The notes: generated by a model from the sequence alone, not told the origin. DNA of 64,000 nt from Secundilactobacillus yichangensis (GCF_016861565.1 NZ_BOLK01000013.1:1-64000), one strand, 5' to 3'. Positions 8,628 through 18,080 are shown, counted from the stretch's first letter. Numbers and translations are program-made.

Positions 8628-9475
8628 TATTTAACAGCTCCTTCATTCAGCCCGGCCTTAAAGTAATGCTGGCCGACAAATAGAATAATCAGTGTTGGAA
8701 TAACAACTATTGCAGCACTGGCCTGAATCATACCCCAGTTATTGAAACTTTCTTGCCCCTGAAGCTGACGAAGACCATCTTGAACTGGCCGAAAATTATC
8801 ACTGAAAGTCGTCAGCATTGGCCATAGATATTGGTTCCAGCTGCTTAGAAAACTGTAGGCTGCTAACGTCATTAAACTGACTTTGGTATATGGCAGTGCC
8901 AGGCGCCAGTAAAACTGCAAGTGAGACAATCCTTCAATATCAGCTGCTTCCTTTAACTCAATTGGCATCTGCATGAAAGATTGACGCAGCATGAAAGTTC
9001 CAAAGGCGGCGGTTAAGAATGGAATCACCATAGCTGCATAGTGATTTAAAAGTCCCATGCTTCGTACTGTGGAGAAGTTAGGAATCACTTCTGCCTCAAA
9101 TGGAAGCATCATAGTAATCAGAAATAACATAAACAATTGTTTACGGTATTTAAATTCCAGAAAAACGAATGCGTAAGCTGAAATCGAACAAAGCAATACT
9201 TGGAACAGCATGGTAATCGTGGAAATCACAAGACTATTCAATAAGTAACGTAGCATCGGGGTCGTCGTGATGGCCGTAACGTAATTATCCAGTGAAATAT
9301 GACTACTCCACAAAGCACCTTTTGAAATATCAGCTGTGGGCATCAAACTAGTCCAAAGCCCCAGTATAAATGGACCGAGAACAAGCAACGTCAAGATCAG
9401 TAGCAGCACGTACTGACCAACCTTTTTCGCATTAGCGCTGTTGGTCGTCGGTGTAGCTGGTCGACTCATCTCCAT
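8627..9475 (-). CDS. ugpE: Glycerol-3-phosphate ABC transporter permease UgpE
   Basis: A 282-residue MalG/UgpE-type inner-membrane permease with six predicted helices. The cytosolic EAA loop that docks to the ATPase is visible as ELKEAADIEGLSHLQFYWRL near 175-194. Starts one base inside the ugpA stop (TGATG), so translation is coupled. The start may be either of two close ATG codons (MEM). Confidence 0.88.
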   Translation of the reverse strand: MEMSRPATPTTNSANAKKVGQYVLLLILTLLVLGPFILGLWTSLMPTADISKGALWSSHISLDNYVTAITTTPMLRYLLNSLVISTITMLFQVLLCSISAYAFVFLEFKYRKQLFMLFLITMMLPFEAEVIPNFSTVRSMGLLNHYAAMVIPFLTAAFGTFMLRQSFMQMPIELKEAADIEGLSHLQFYWRLALPYTKVSLMTLAAYSFLSSWNQYLWPMLTTFSDNFRPVQDGLRQLQGQESFNNWGMIQASAAIVVIPTLIILFVGQHYFKAGLNEGAVK

Positions 9476-10428
9476 CAGTAGTTCACCCGCTTTCCTAAAA
9501 GTTTGAACTGAATTAACGTGATAACTGCAATGATGACAGTTAAAACTACTGACTCAGTACTGGCAAGTCCATAGTTACCATTAAGAAAGGCGTCCTGATA
9601 AACCCGGTATACCAACAGGTTAGTCGCGTTATTAGGGCCGCCAACCGTCATTAAATCAATTAAGCCGAAGCTTTTAAAGGCGTCAATCAACGTCACAACT
9701 AGCACAAAGAACAAGGTTGGCGAAATCAACGGCAGTGATATTTTGAAAAACTGCTTCGTTTTACCCACACCGGCAATTTCAGCTGCTTCAAATAAGCTGG
9801 CTGGCAGCTGTTGCAAAGCACCGAATAAGATTAAAAAAGTAAAGCCTAAATTCATCCAGACCGTTGTCATAACAATGGCTAGTAACGCAAAATGCGGATC
9901 TGCTAACCAGTTGATCTCTGGTAAATGCAACGCCTGCGAAATTTGGGCAAAGACTCCCACTGATGGGTTAAAGGCAAATAACCAAAAAATGGCTGCAACT
10001 GAAACGGAGATCCCCATGGTTGAAGAAAAAATCGTCCGAAAGAACCGAATTCCCTGCAAACGCTGTTGAGCCGTAACGGCCAGCAACATGCCCAGCACGA
10101 TCGTTAAGATGGAAACGGCCACGACGTAAATTAAAGTTGCCCCTAAACTGGACAAGTAAGCCGGGTTTTTAAAGAGGTTCACGTAATTACTTATGCCGAC
10201 AAATTCACTGGCATGGCCTAAGTTATCCGTTAAAAATAAACTAAGATAGAGCGTTTTGATCATTGGCCAGAAAACAAATACTGACAAAATCAATAAGGAG
10301 GGTCCAAGAAATAATGCGACATACAAATTATCCTTACGCCATTGGGCAGTCGTCAATAATTGAGCCGGTGCTGACTGTGCACTCGGGTCGTTAGAATTAG
10401 AATTCTGCGGCAGCGACTCTAGCATCAT
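9475..10428 (-). CDS. ugpA: Glycerol-3-phosphate ABC transporter permease UgpA
   Basis: A 317-residue MalF/UgpA-type permease with a hydrophilic N-terminal tail, then six helices. The EAA loop is SLFEAAEIAGVGKTKQFFKI near 215-234. AAAGGGGA lies upstream of paired ATG codons. The gene overlaps the end of ugpC by 32 bp. Confidence 0.88.
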   Translation of the reverse strand: MMLESLPQNSNSNDPSAQSAPAQLLTTAQWRKDNLYVALFLGPSLLILSVFVFWPMIKTLYLSLFLTDNLGHASEFVGISNYVNLFKNPAYLSSLGATLIYVVAVSILTIVLGMLLAVTAQQRLQGIRFFRTIFSSTMGISVSVAAIFWLFAFNPSVGVFAQISQALHLPEINWLADPHFALLAIVMTTVWMNLGFTFLILFGALQQLPASLFEAAEIAGVGKTKQFFKISLPLISPTLFFVLVVTLIDAFKSFGLIDLMTVGGPNNATNLLVYRVYQDAFLNGNYGLASTESVVLTVIIAVITLIQFKLLGKRVNY

Positions 10429-11503
10429 TAACGTCCCCTTTCTGAATACTGATCAGTTCTTTGGAGTTGATATCAAATACGTCAAAACACTTGATTCCAA
10501 CAATCTTAATCAAGTCGTCCGGGGCAACTTGCATTTGACTGCCAGCAACAATCCGAATCGTTTGAGAATCATTAAGATCTGCAGTTATCACTAATTGATC
10601 ACCCAAGTACGAAACAGCTGCGACTCGCGCATTCGCTCCTTGCGAACCGACTCGAATGCGGACGTCCGCTGGTCGAATCCCAATTAGAACTTTACTGTTA
10701 TTGATGCGGGAACTGGTTATTGGCAGATGCAATGCCGAATCAATAATCAGTTCACATTGGGTCACGTTTGCCGTTAATAAGTTGATCTGCGGTGTTCCGA
10801 AGAATTGCGCCACAAATGAATTATGCGGGTGCTGATAAAGGTTTTCCGGTGTGTCCACCTGCTGCACTTTCTGATCATTTAGCACCATCACTCGATCAGC
10901 CATGGTCATTGCTTCAACTTGGTCGTGAGTAACATAAATAACTGTTAAGCCAAGATTTCGCTGTAATTGTTTTAGTTCGATACGCATTTTGGCCCGTAGC
11001 TGGGCATCTAAGTTAGATAGCGGCTCATCCATTAAACAAATTTTTGCTTCACTGGCAATCGCTCTTGCCAAGGCTACCCGTTGCCGCTGACCACCAGAGA
11101 GTTCTTTAGGTTTACGATCCCGTAATTCAGATAAGTTGACCATCGCCAATGCCTCATTAACCCGATGATTGATTTCGTCTTTCGGCAACTTTCGCGATTT
11201 GAGTCCGAAGCCGACGTTTTCAGCAACGTTCATGAACGGAAATAAGGCATAACTTTGGAATACCATGGACAATGCACGGTCCTTTGGCGGCATTTGGTTG
11301 GCAACCTCGCCATTGATCATTAATTTACCGCTAGAAATGCCTGTCAATCCCGCAATCATTCTTAACAATGTACTCTTACCACAACCTGAAGGACCAACAA
11401 TAACGAAAAATTCGCCTTCATTGATCTGAACGGAAATATCTTTGAGAACCGGTTGATGACTTCCTTCATACGTTTTTGACAGTTGCTCTAGTGTAATTGT
11501 CAA
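10397..11503 (-). CDS. ugpC: Glycerol-3-phosphate ABC transporter ATPase
   Basis: A 368-residue ATPase of the MalK/UgpC (CUT1) group, first gene of the operon. Visible: Walker A GPSGCGKST near 38-46, Q-loop, signature LSGGQRQRVALARA near 134-147, Walker B CLMDEPLSNLDAQ, and the H-loop YVTHDQ; the C-terminal third is a TOBE-type regulatory domain (GIRPADVRIR). The start codon is TTG at 11501-11503, preceded by AGGTGA. Gene order C-A-E-B-Q is a complete importer. Confidence 0.9.
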   Translation of the reverse strand: MTITLEQLSKTYEGSHQPVLKDISVQINEGEFFVIVGPSGCGKSTLLRMIAGLTGISSGKLMINGEVANQMPPKDRALSMVFQSYALFPFMNVAENVGFGLKSRKLPKDEINHRVNEALAMVNLSELRDRKPKELSGGQRQRVALARAIASEAKICLMDEPLSNLDAQLRAKMRIELKQLQRNLGLTVIYVTHDQVEAMTMADRVMVLNDQKVQQVDTPENLYQHPHNSFVAQFFGTPQINLLTANVTQCELIIDSALHLPITSSRINNSKVLIGIRPADVRIRVGSQGANARVAAVSYLGDQLVITADLNDSQTIRIVAGSQMQVAPDDLIKIVGIKCFDVFDINSKELISIQKGDVNDARVAAAEF

Positions 11504-11530
11504 TTCTCTTCACCTGCTCAAACTAGTTTA

Positions 11531-11574
11531 GTAGTGGTATTAACACTACAAGACTAAGTGTAAAGAACGTTCTT
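11531..11574 (-). promoter_or_regulatory. Two dyads upstream of the ugp operon
   Basis: GTAGTG (11531-11536) and CACTAC (11544-11549) form an inverted repeat with a 7-bp centre, and AAGAACGTTCTT (11563-11574) is a perfect 12-bp palindrome. Both lie directly upstream of the TTG start of ugpC and could be operators; a clear -35/-10 pair was not resolved. Confidence 0.4.
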
Positions 11575-11614
11575 ATCGATTCTGCATGATTTACGTATTG
11601 AATGTGTAAAGGTC

Positions 11615-11805
11615 TTGAAACTAGCCGTAAGCCGTCCGTACTTTCATCCGCTATGACGGTGGTGTTAGGGCGTTTCGCCCTTACAGCACGGGACGACATC
11701 TAAGACGCGCGAATTTTGCGTGGCTTAGATGCGAGGCGAAAGACCTTGGCTTCCGCCGGTCCCCATAGCGATGAAAGTACGGGCGGGTGGAGGCGGAAGT
11801 TTATA
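11615..11805. ncRNA. GC-rich structured intergenic element (putative RNA or repeat)
   Basis: Between ugpC and adhE a GC-rich island stands out from the AT-rich surroundings. CCGTACTTTCATCCGCTATG (11636-11655) pairs with CATAGCGATGAAAGTACGG (11764-11782) with one bulge, closing about 108 nt. Inside are GGGCGTTTCGCCC (11668-11680) and CATCTAAG (11697-11704) with CTTAGATG (11724-11731). No reading frame is evident. It may be a structured RNA or a dispersed intergenic repeat of lactobacilli; only a genome search could tell. Confidence 0.55.
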
Positions 11806-11880
11806 GCTCACTTACCATTTTCACAGTGATTCTCCCTCTTTTACATTGCCGAAACGCGCAAAAAAAGGCAACGCCCGGCC

Positions 11881-11939
11881 ATATAAGAGAAGAACCCCAC
11901 ACAGCCAAAACCAGGCTGTATGGGGTTCTTCTCTTATAT
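11881..11939. terminator. Very long hairpin downstream of adhE
   Basis: Two 26-nt arms (11881-11906 and 11914-11939) pair at 25 of 26 positions around the loop AAAACCA. It lacks a strong T-run, so it may act as terminator or RNA-stabilising 3' end for adhE. The loop with its closing CC/GG equals that of the inner hairpin in the array at 1-446. Confidence 0.6.
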
Positions 11940-11969
11940 TCTGGGCATTAAACGCTTTTTTTACGCTCT

Positions 11970-14591
11970 TTACTTTTCCACACCCTTACCATCATATTCA
12001 TCGATCATAATCTGACGAAGTTCACCGATCAATGGTTCCTTAGGGTTAGCTGTCGTGCATTGGTCTTCATATGCTAATTCGGCCAATTTATCAACTGATT
12101 CGTCGAAGTGCTTCTTGTCAACGCCGTTTGCCTTCAAGCTTAAGGTAACGTCCACTGAGTGAGCTAAGTCGATAATCTTGTGTACCAAGGCTTCCTTGAG
12201 TTCTTCCTTATTCTTGCCAGTTAAGCCAATGTATCTCGCAATTTCAGCGTAGTCCTCATCTGCACGGAAGTATTCGTATTTAGGCCAAGTAGTCAGTTTA
12301 CGAGGTTCCTTAAAGTTGTAACGGATAACGTGTGGTAAGGTAATTGCAATTGCCAAACCATGAGGAAGACCGAACTCTCCACCTAGTTTGTGAGCGATTG
12401 AGTGGTCAACACCCAGGAAGGCGTTACCGAAGGCCATACCAGCAATAGTAGCTGCGTTATGCATCTTCTCACGGGCTTGCAGATCACCGTTGTACGAAGC
12501 CGTTAAGTTTTCAAAGACTAACTTGATTGCTTGCAGTGACCATGGACGAGTGTAATCTGAAGCCATGTTTGAAACAAACGATTCAATAGCATGGGTCAAG
12601 ACGTCCAAACCGGCATATGAGATAGCTTTCTTAGGCAAAGTTTCGATGAATTGTGAGTCCACAATAGCAACGTCTGGTGTCAATGCGTAGTCAGCTAATG
12701 GGTACTTAACGTGAGTCTTAGCATCCGTAATAACAGCGAATGGTGTAACTTCTGAACCAGTACCTGAAGTGGTTGGAATGGCAACGAATTTGGCTTTAGT
12801 TGCCTTTTCAAACTGGTAAGTCCGCTTCCGAATGTCCAAGAACTTCTGCTTTGCGCCGAAGAAGCTTGCATCTGGATGCTCGTAGAACAACCACATTGCT
12901 TTGGCAGCATCCATTGGTGAACCGCCACCTAAAGCGATGATCGTATCAGGTTCGAAGTTCTTCATTTGGGTGTAACCTTTTTCAACCGTATCAGTCGTTG
13001 GATCAGTTTCAACTACTGAGAAGAGTTGATACTCAATGCCATCTGGACGGCGCTTCAGTTCACCGAGCACTTTGTCCACGTAACCCAATCTAATCATGGC
13101 TGGACTGGCAACGATGAAGACTTTCTTGATGCCAGGCATATCGTCAAGGTAACGTACAGATGTCTTTTCAAAGTAAACTCGAGGTAATTTAATCCATTGC
13201 ATATTATTCCGCCGCTTTGCGATTGTTTTAATGTTTAAGAGGTCAAATGATGAAACGTTATGTGAAACAGAGTTCTTGCCCCATGAACCAGTACCAAGTG
13301 TTAATGAAGGAATCATTTCGTTGTAAAGGTTACCGATACCACCAAGTGCTGATGGCGTATTAACCAGTACACGGCTAGCTTTCATCTTAATACCGTATTC
13401 AGTAGCTAAGTCTTCGTCTTCAGTGTGAATGGCTGCAGTGTGACCAAGACCGCCAAAGTGTAACAGATCGTTAGCAATCTTAAAGGCTTCTTCGTGGTTG
13501 GCTGACTTGTAAACCGAAATCACTGGGCAAAGCTTTTCAGCTGAAAGCAGGTTATCTGGACCCACAGTGGTTAACTCTGCAGCTAAAACCTTAGTATCTT
13601 CTGGCACTTTAATACCGGCTAACTTAGCGATATTAATAGCTGACATACCGGCGATAGGGCCCTTAACACCGCCACGCTTTGGATCATACATAGCATCAGC
13701 TAAAGCCTTTTGTTCAGACTTCTTAATGAAGAAGACTTTGCGATCCTTCATTTCCTTCTTAACATCCTCATAGATATCGGTATCAATGATGACACTGTTT
13801 TCAGTGGCACAAATCATCCCGTTATCAAAGGTCTTTGAAAGAACGATATCGTTAACAGCCCGCTTGATCTTAGCCGTTTTTTCGATGTAAGCAGGACCGT
13901 TACCAGGACCAACACCTAGGGCTGGCTTACCAGTTGAATAAGCAGCTTTAACCATGCCTGGGCCACCAGTTGCAAGTACTGAGGCAACTTGTGGGTGGTT
14001 CATCAATGCTGTAGTCGCTTCAAGGCTTGGTTCTTCGATCCATTGAATAACGCCTTCTGGAGCACCGGCTGCAATGGCTGCGTCACGCATGACCTTGGCA
14101 GCTTCTACAGAGCACTTTTGGGCTTGTGGATGGAATCCAAAGATGATTGGGTTACGAGTCTTAACTGCGACCAATGACTTGAACATCGTCGTAGAAGTTG
14201 GGTTGGTAACCGGTGTAACACCAGCTAGGATACCTAGTGGTTCAGCAACTTTGATTAATTGACGTTCTTTGTCATCTTCAATGATACCAACGGTTTTATC
14301 GTTCTTAATGCTGTGCCAGATTTCTTCAGTGGCAAACATGTTTTTAATTGCTTTATCTTCAACAACACCACGGCCAGTTTCTTCAACTGCCAGTTTGGCT
14401 AAACGCATATGCTGGTTTAAACCTGCAATTGCCATTTGGTGCACAATGTGATCAACTTTTTCCTGATCAAAGTCATCCATGCCGCAAAGTGCATCGTGCG
14501 CTTTGTTAACAAGTGCGTCGACTGTATCCTTGACGCTGAGTGGCTTTTTAGCTTTTTCATCGTTCGTTTTTGAATTCATTTCTTTTAACAT
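11970..14591 (-). CDS. adhE: Bifunctional acetaldehyde-CoA / alcohol dehydrogenase
   Basis: An 873-residue cytosolic fusion that reduces acetyl-CoA to acetaldehyde and then to ethanol, reoxidising two NADH; it is the usual redox sink of heterolactic fermentation. The N-terminal aldehyde dehydrogenase half contains the catalytic Cys in DNGMICATENSV near 260; the C-terminal iron alcohol dehydrogenase half shows GGGSPMDAAK and the metal-ligand segments AFLGVDHSIAHKLGG and GLPHGLA. Length and both halves are intact. GGAGG lies six bases before the ATG. Monocistronic, with a cre-like site and sigma-A promoter upstream. Confidence 0.97.
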   Translation of the reverse strand: MLKEMNSKTNDEKAKKPLSVKDTVDALVNKAHDALCGMDDFDQEKVDHIVHQMAIAGLNQHMRLAKLAVEETGRGVVEDKAIKNMFATEEIWHSIKNDKTVGIIEDDKERQLIKVAEPLGILAGVTPVTNPTSTTMFKSLVAVKTRNPIIFGFHPQAQKCSVEAAKVMRDAAIAAGAPEGVIQWIEEPSLEATTALMNHPQVASVLATGGPGMVKAAYSTGKPALGVGPGNGPAYIEKTAKIKRAVNDIVLSKTFDNGMICATENSVIIDTDIYEDVKKEMKDRKVFFIKKSEQKALADAMYDPKRGGVKGPIAGMSAINIAKLAGIKVPEDTKVLAAELTTVGPDNLLSAEKLCPVISVYKSANHEEAFKIANDLLHFGGLGHTAAIHTEDEDLATEYGIKMKASRVLVNTPSALGGIGNLYNEMIPSLTLGTGSWGKNSVSHNVSSFDLLNIKTIAKRRNNMQWIKLPRVYFEKTSVRYLDDMPGIKKVFIVASPAMIRLGYVDKVLGELKRRPDGIEYQLFSVVETDPTTDTVEKGYTQMKNFEPDTIIALGGGSPMDAAKAMWLFYEHPDASFFGAKQKFLDIRKRTYQFEKATKAKFVAIPTTSGTGSEVTPFAVITDAKTHVKYPLADYALTPDVAIVDSQFIETLPKKAISYAGLDVLTHAIESFVSNMASDYTRPWSLQAIKLVFENLTASYNGDLQAREKMHNAATIAGMAFGNAFLGVDHSIAHKLGGEFGLPHGLAIAITLPHVIRYNFKEPRKLTTWPKYEYFRADEDYAEIARYIGLTGKNKEELKEALVHKIIDLAHSVDVTLSLKANGVDKKHFDESVDKLAELAYEDQCTTANPKEPLIGELRQIMIDEYDGKGVEK

Positions 14592-14651
14592 TCGTAACCC
14601 TCCATAATGAAAATTTTGGTTGATTTCCTTGTTATGTCTTTCACAAAAACT

Positions 14652-14785
14652 ATATTATCACACTTTTTTAAAATGTAAATAGGCAGAATTAAATTATTTT
14701 TACCCTGTTTTCCCCTTTTCCGTTTACCGTCATACCAGTGTATACAAGTGCTTTCATGATTAAATCAATAATGTAAGCGCTTATA
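14652..14785 (-). promoter_or_regulatory. adhE promoter region with cre-like site
   Basis: On the minus strand TTTACA (14674-14679) and TAATAT (14652-14657) are spaced 16 bp. Upstream is TGTAAGCGCTTATA (14772-14785), close to the CcpA cre consensus. TTGTGAA half-sites at about 14640-14646 and 14795 recall the redox regulator Rex but no full Rex dyad is present. The rest of 14592-14933 is AT-rich without genes. Confidence 0.55.
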
Positions 14786-14893
14786 TTGAAACTTTGTGAA
14801 TTTAAACGCTAATGTAATTATAAATGAAACTTTTTCTGGAAATAATTTACAATTACTGTCTAATTCCTATAATACTGGGGTTTTCACGGCAAA

Positions 14894-14926
14894 ATAAAAA
14901 AGTTCCGAAATAAATCGAAACTTTTT
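14894..14926 (-). terminator. Terminator of the DUF1836 gene
   Basis: Minus-strand AAGTTTCGA and TCGGAACTT pair with one mismatch, followed by a T-rich run. Confidence 0.6.
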
Positions 14927-14933
14927 AAAGAAT

Positions 14934-15461
14934 TTACTTAACTTTTTTAATTGGTTTGATTGGCTTTTCAATCATCCGCAACAGCTGTTCAGATTGAATG
15001 CGATTGACGATCGTGTCGGCAGCAACCTGCATCAGCTTGTCGTTCAAGGTTCTAGCTGGTATTTCTGGTTGTCCCTTACCCAAATTTTTCAGTGCACGAT
15101 TCAAAACATCGATGAAATTATCGTAAGCCTGTTTTGGAAAATCTCCCGCCGTCACTTGATCAATACCGTGCCGAATCGTCTCGGTTGAAAAGAGCGGCTT
15201 CAGCAGCCCAATCAATAAAAGATCTGCCAGCTGCATGGTCTGATACTTCTTTTTAACCGGCGCAATAATCACCTGGTGCTTGACGTAGTTGTTGATCATT
15301 GCTGGTGTGATCGGTTCAACACCTAATTGACCGATTGCATCATTAACGAAGGCCACGACCTGATCCATATATAAATCAAACTTTGGTAATTCGCTCCAAT
15401 GCGGTAACTGAACTTGGCGAATCTGCGCTTCCCAACGGTTATATTGATCGAATTCTGCCAT
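14934..15461 (-). CDS. DUF1836 family putative regulator
   Basis: A 175-residue protein resembling the DUF1836 family, which has a MerR-like winged-helix N-terminal part and an unknown C-terminal part. Seen: PITPAMINNYVKHQVI near 52-67, a typical family segment, and a basic C-terminus (KPIKPIKKVK). I choose the ATG at 15461 rather than the in-frame GTG at 15470, because GAAGGAG sits directly against the GTG but eight bases from the ATG. Target unknown; upstream of adhE but separately terminated. Confidence 0.7.
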   Translation of the reverse strand: MAEFDQYNRWEAQIRQVQLPHWSELPKFDLYMDQVVAFVNDAIGQLGVEPITPAMINNYVKHQVIIAPVKKKYQTMQLADLLLIGLLKPLFSTETIRHGIDQVTAGDFPKQAYDNFIDVLNRALKNLGKGQPEIPARTLNDKLMQVAADTIVNRIQSEQLLRMIEKPIKPIKKVK

Positions 15462-15544
15462 TTTTGCCACTCCTTCATATCGTAAATTTCATTATCTCAT
15501 AGTTATTATAACACGTTTATCTAGTTTCCGTAACTAGATAAAAA

Positions 15545-15586
15545 GATTAAAAGCAGCCTCACTAATTCAATCATAAGTGAGGCTGC
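15545..15586 (-). terminator. Terminator of the P-type ATPase gene
   Basis: GCAGCCTCACT (15553-15563) pairs with AGTGAGGCTGC (15576-15586), 12-nt loop, T-run on the minus strand. Confidence 0.85.
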
Positions 15587-15603
15587 GATGATCAATTAAT
15601 CGA

Positions 15604-17928
15604 TTAACGCCAATTGATTCGAGCCAGTATTCGCTTACCCACTACTTCTTGAACGATATAAAAGAAAGGGTAGACGCTGGCTAACAATGGCAGGTAAAAC
15701 AGGGCCATCTCCCAGTTAAAAATACTTTCCAATGAGAAAAGCTTCCCAAAGAAAACAAAGATCAGGGCAAAGCAACCGGCCATTAATAGCACTAGGGTAA
15801 TTTTCATCCGGTTAAGCGGTCTGGCGACCATCAGTAGCGCTACTAGGCAAACAGCACCCGTTAGCAAAACTGAAAGTGTCGACGTTTCCGCGTATGTTAA
15901 GTTGAACTGCACCCCACCAACCAAATCAATAATGAGAATATAGGTTACAACGCAAATGGCAGACGGTGCCGCAATCACCATAACCTGCCGCATAAACTGA
16001 CCCGAGATACGTTGATAATTCGGCTCCAAAGCCAGGAAGAAAGTGGGAATACCCACCGTTAGTACTGAAATTGGTGTTAGTTGAATTGGCTGGAAAGGAT
16101 AACCGTTATTCATAAAGATAAAAATCACGCTCAGTGCTACCGAATACATGGTTTTAATTAAAAATAACGACGCCACCCGTTCGATGTTGTTAACCACCCT
16201 GCGCCCTTCATTAAGCACGTTGAGCATGGCATCAAAATTCGAGTCCACCAGCACAAAATCAGCGATACTTTTTGCCGCCTCACTGCCGCTAGCCATTGCG
16301 ATTCCGCAGTCAGCCTGACGTAACGCTAAAATATCATTGACGCCGTCACCCGTCATGGCCACCGAATGGCCTGCCCGCTGCCAGGCCATTACCAGCTGCT
16401 TTTTCTGGGCGGGTGTCACCCGACCAAAGACAGTATATTGAGCCACCAACTGGTCATAATCAATATCAGAATCCAAACTGCTCATATCGATCATCTGATC
16501 CCAGTGCTTAATCCCGGCACGAGAAGCAATGTTAGCGACTGTAGTAGGGTTATCACCGGAAATAACTTTTAGTGCAACGTCCTGATTCTGAAAGTAGCGA
16601 AAAGTGTCAACGGCGTTTTCGCGGATTTCATCTTCAATTAGGATTAAGCCAAGTACGGTAACTTTGCCCAAATTATCAGCGGCCATTTCCGTAGTTCGTG
16701 CTATGCAGAGTACCCGGAAGCCGTCCGCTGCGTAGCCCTCAATTTGCTTAGCCAATTCTGCAGGCACCTGCTTAAGGACGAACTCCGGGGCCCCGATCAC
16801 ATAATTACCCTCTGAAACACTCACACCGCTCCACTTTCTTGCTGAGGAAAACGGCACTACTTTAGTTGGCTGCCAGCCTGGATCACTTAACACACTGTTC
16901 AGCGCCTGTGCAGTTTCGTTGTCGTCGCCAATGGCGTTAATGGTGCCACCAATAATCAATTTTAACTGGTCGAGTGTTTGCTGCTGCAATGGCACAATTT
17001 TGCGCAGCTGCAGCTTGCCGCTGGTAATCGTCCCGGTTTTATCCAGTCCCAGGACGTCAACTCGAGCCAAACCTTCAATGGCAGGCAGTTCCCGGACAAG
17101 GACCCGATGCCTTGCAAGATTCATCGCCGAAACCGCCAGGGAAACCGACGTCAGCAAAACCAGCCCTTCAGGGATCATCCCGATCATGGCCGCGGTTGTT
17201 CCTAATATGGCCTGATTAATACTGCTATGATTGAGCAACCGCGAGATAAACAGGACCGCGCCCAAGGGTACGATCACAATCGTTAAAATCTTAATGATGC
17301 GGTTAATGGTGCTCAGCAACTGGCTATTCGAACTTTCACCTGACTGGACTTCTCCAGACAGCGTATTAATGAAACTTTTTGTCCCAACGTGGGTGGCTTT
17401 GACCACTGCCTGTCCACTGACTAAAAAGCTGCCAGATATTACGGTATCTCCCGTTGTTTTTGAAATTGGTGTGGCTTCACCCGTAATCTGTGACTCGTCG
17501 ACTTCAATCCCCTTGGTTTCCAAAACTAGGCCGTCTACCGGCAGTTGATCGCCACGATGCATGATTAAGCGATCATCTTGGACAATTGCATCTTGGTGAA
17601 GCTCAACCGGTCCCTCTGCCCGCTGAACCTCATAAGTCGATTCGGACAGCAGGCTCATTTTATCAATTTGCCGTTTAGAACGAATTTCCTGAAAAATACC
17701 GATCGCCGTATTTACCACAGCAACTCCTAAAAACAGCTCGTTTTTATAGCTGCCCGTGATCAGAACTAAGGCACCCAAAATAACGTTGATCAAGTTAAAC
17801 CAGGTCAGTAAATTATCCCGGAATATTTCCTTGATCGATCGTGTTAACGATGGTGCGGGCTCATTTTGCTGTCCTGCATCGATTCGCTGCTGTACCTCTT
17901 TTGCTGTTAGGCCTTGTGTAATCGGCAT
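15604..17928 (-). CDS. Cation-transporting P-type ATPase
   Basis: A 774-residue membrane ATPase. The phosphorylation site is in GLDKTGTIT near 295, with TGEATP, GDGVNDILAL and the conserved MIPEGL motif in the fourth helix. There is no N-terminal heavy-metal-binding domain, and the PEGL motif points to a Ca/Mg-type (P2, CtpE-like) pump rather than a heavy-metal (CPx) pump. About ten membrane helices in the standard arrangement. AAGGTGG precedes the ATG. Divergent from the aldo/keto reductase. The transported ion is not certain; Ca2+ is a guess from the subgroup. Confidence 0.85.
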   Translation of the reverse strand: MPITQGLTAKEVQQRIDAGQQNEPAPSLTRSIKEIFRDNLLTWFNLINVILGALVLITGSYKNELFLGVAVVNTAIGIFQEIRSKRQIDKMSLLSESTYEVQRAEGPVELHQDAIVQDDRLIMHRGDQLPVDGLVLETKGIEVDESQITGEATPISKTTGDTVISGSFLVSGQAVVKATHVGTKSFINTLSGEVQSGESSNSQLLSTINRIIKILTIVIVPLGAVLFISRLLNHSSINQAILGTTAAMIGMIPEGLVLLTSVSLAVSAMNLARHRVLVRELPAIEGLARVDVLGLDKTGTITSGKLQLRKIVPLQQQTLDQLKLIIGGTINAIGDDNETAQALNSVLSDPGWQPTKVVPFSSARKWSGVSVSEGNYVIGAPEFVLKQVPAELAKQIEGYAADGFRVLCIARTTEMAADNLGKVTVLGLILIEDEIRENAVDTFRYFQNQDVALKVISGDNPTTVANIASRAGIKHWDQMIDMSSLDSDIDYDQLVAQYTVFGRVTPAQKKQLVMAWQRAGHSVAMTGDGVNDILALRQADCGIAMASGSEAAKSIADFVLVDSNFDAMLNVLNEGRRVVNNIERVASLFLIKTMYSVALSVIFIFMNNGYPFQPIQLTPISVLTVGIPTFFLALEPNYQRISGQFMRQVMVIAAPSAICVVTYILIIDLVGGVQFNLTYAETSTLSVLLTGAVCLVALLMVARPLNRMKITLVLLMAGCFALIFVFFGKLFSLESIFNWEMALFYLPLLASVYPFFYIVQEVVGKRILARINWR

Positions 17929-18024
17929 GTTCTAAACCACCTTCCGTACATCTTAACCATATTGTACAAAAATTCTGGGCAACTTGGGGAAATCCGCCAA
18001 GTTCTTTAAGGAAAAGCCAATAAT

Positions 18025-18045
18025 TGTAAGCGTTTTTGCTATAAT
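18025..18045 (+). promoter_or_regulatory. Extended -10 promoter overlapped by a cre-like operator
   Basis: TATAAT at 18040-18045 with the TG motif at 18037-18038 forms an extended -10. TGTAAGCGTTTTTG at 18025-18038 resembles a cre/LacI-family operator and overlaps it, suggesting repression of the aldo/keto reductase gene. Confidence 0.5.
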
Positions 18046-18080
18046 GGATTCGAAGACTATCAGAGAAGGAAGTATCGCAA

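Noticed and set aside
14592-14933. Rex operator at adhE
   Set aside because: Only TTGTGAA half-sites; no TTGTGAA-TTCACAA dyad at the required spacing.
15604-17928. Heavy-metal (CPx) ATPase
   Set aside because: No N-terminal metal-binding domain and no CPC/CPH motif; the helix motif is IPEGL.
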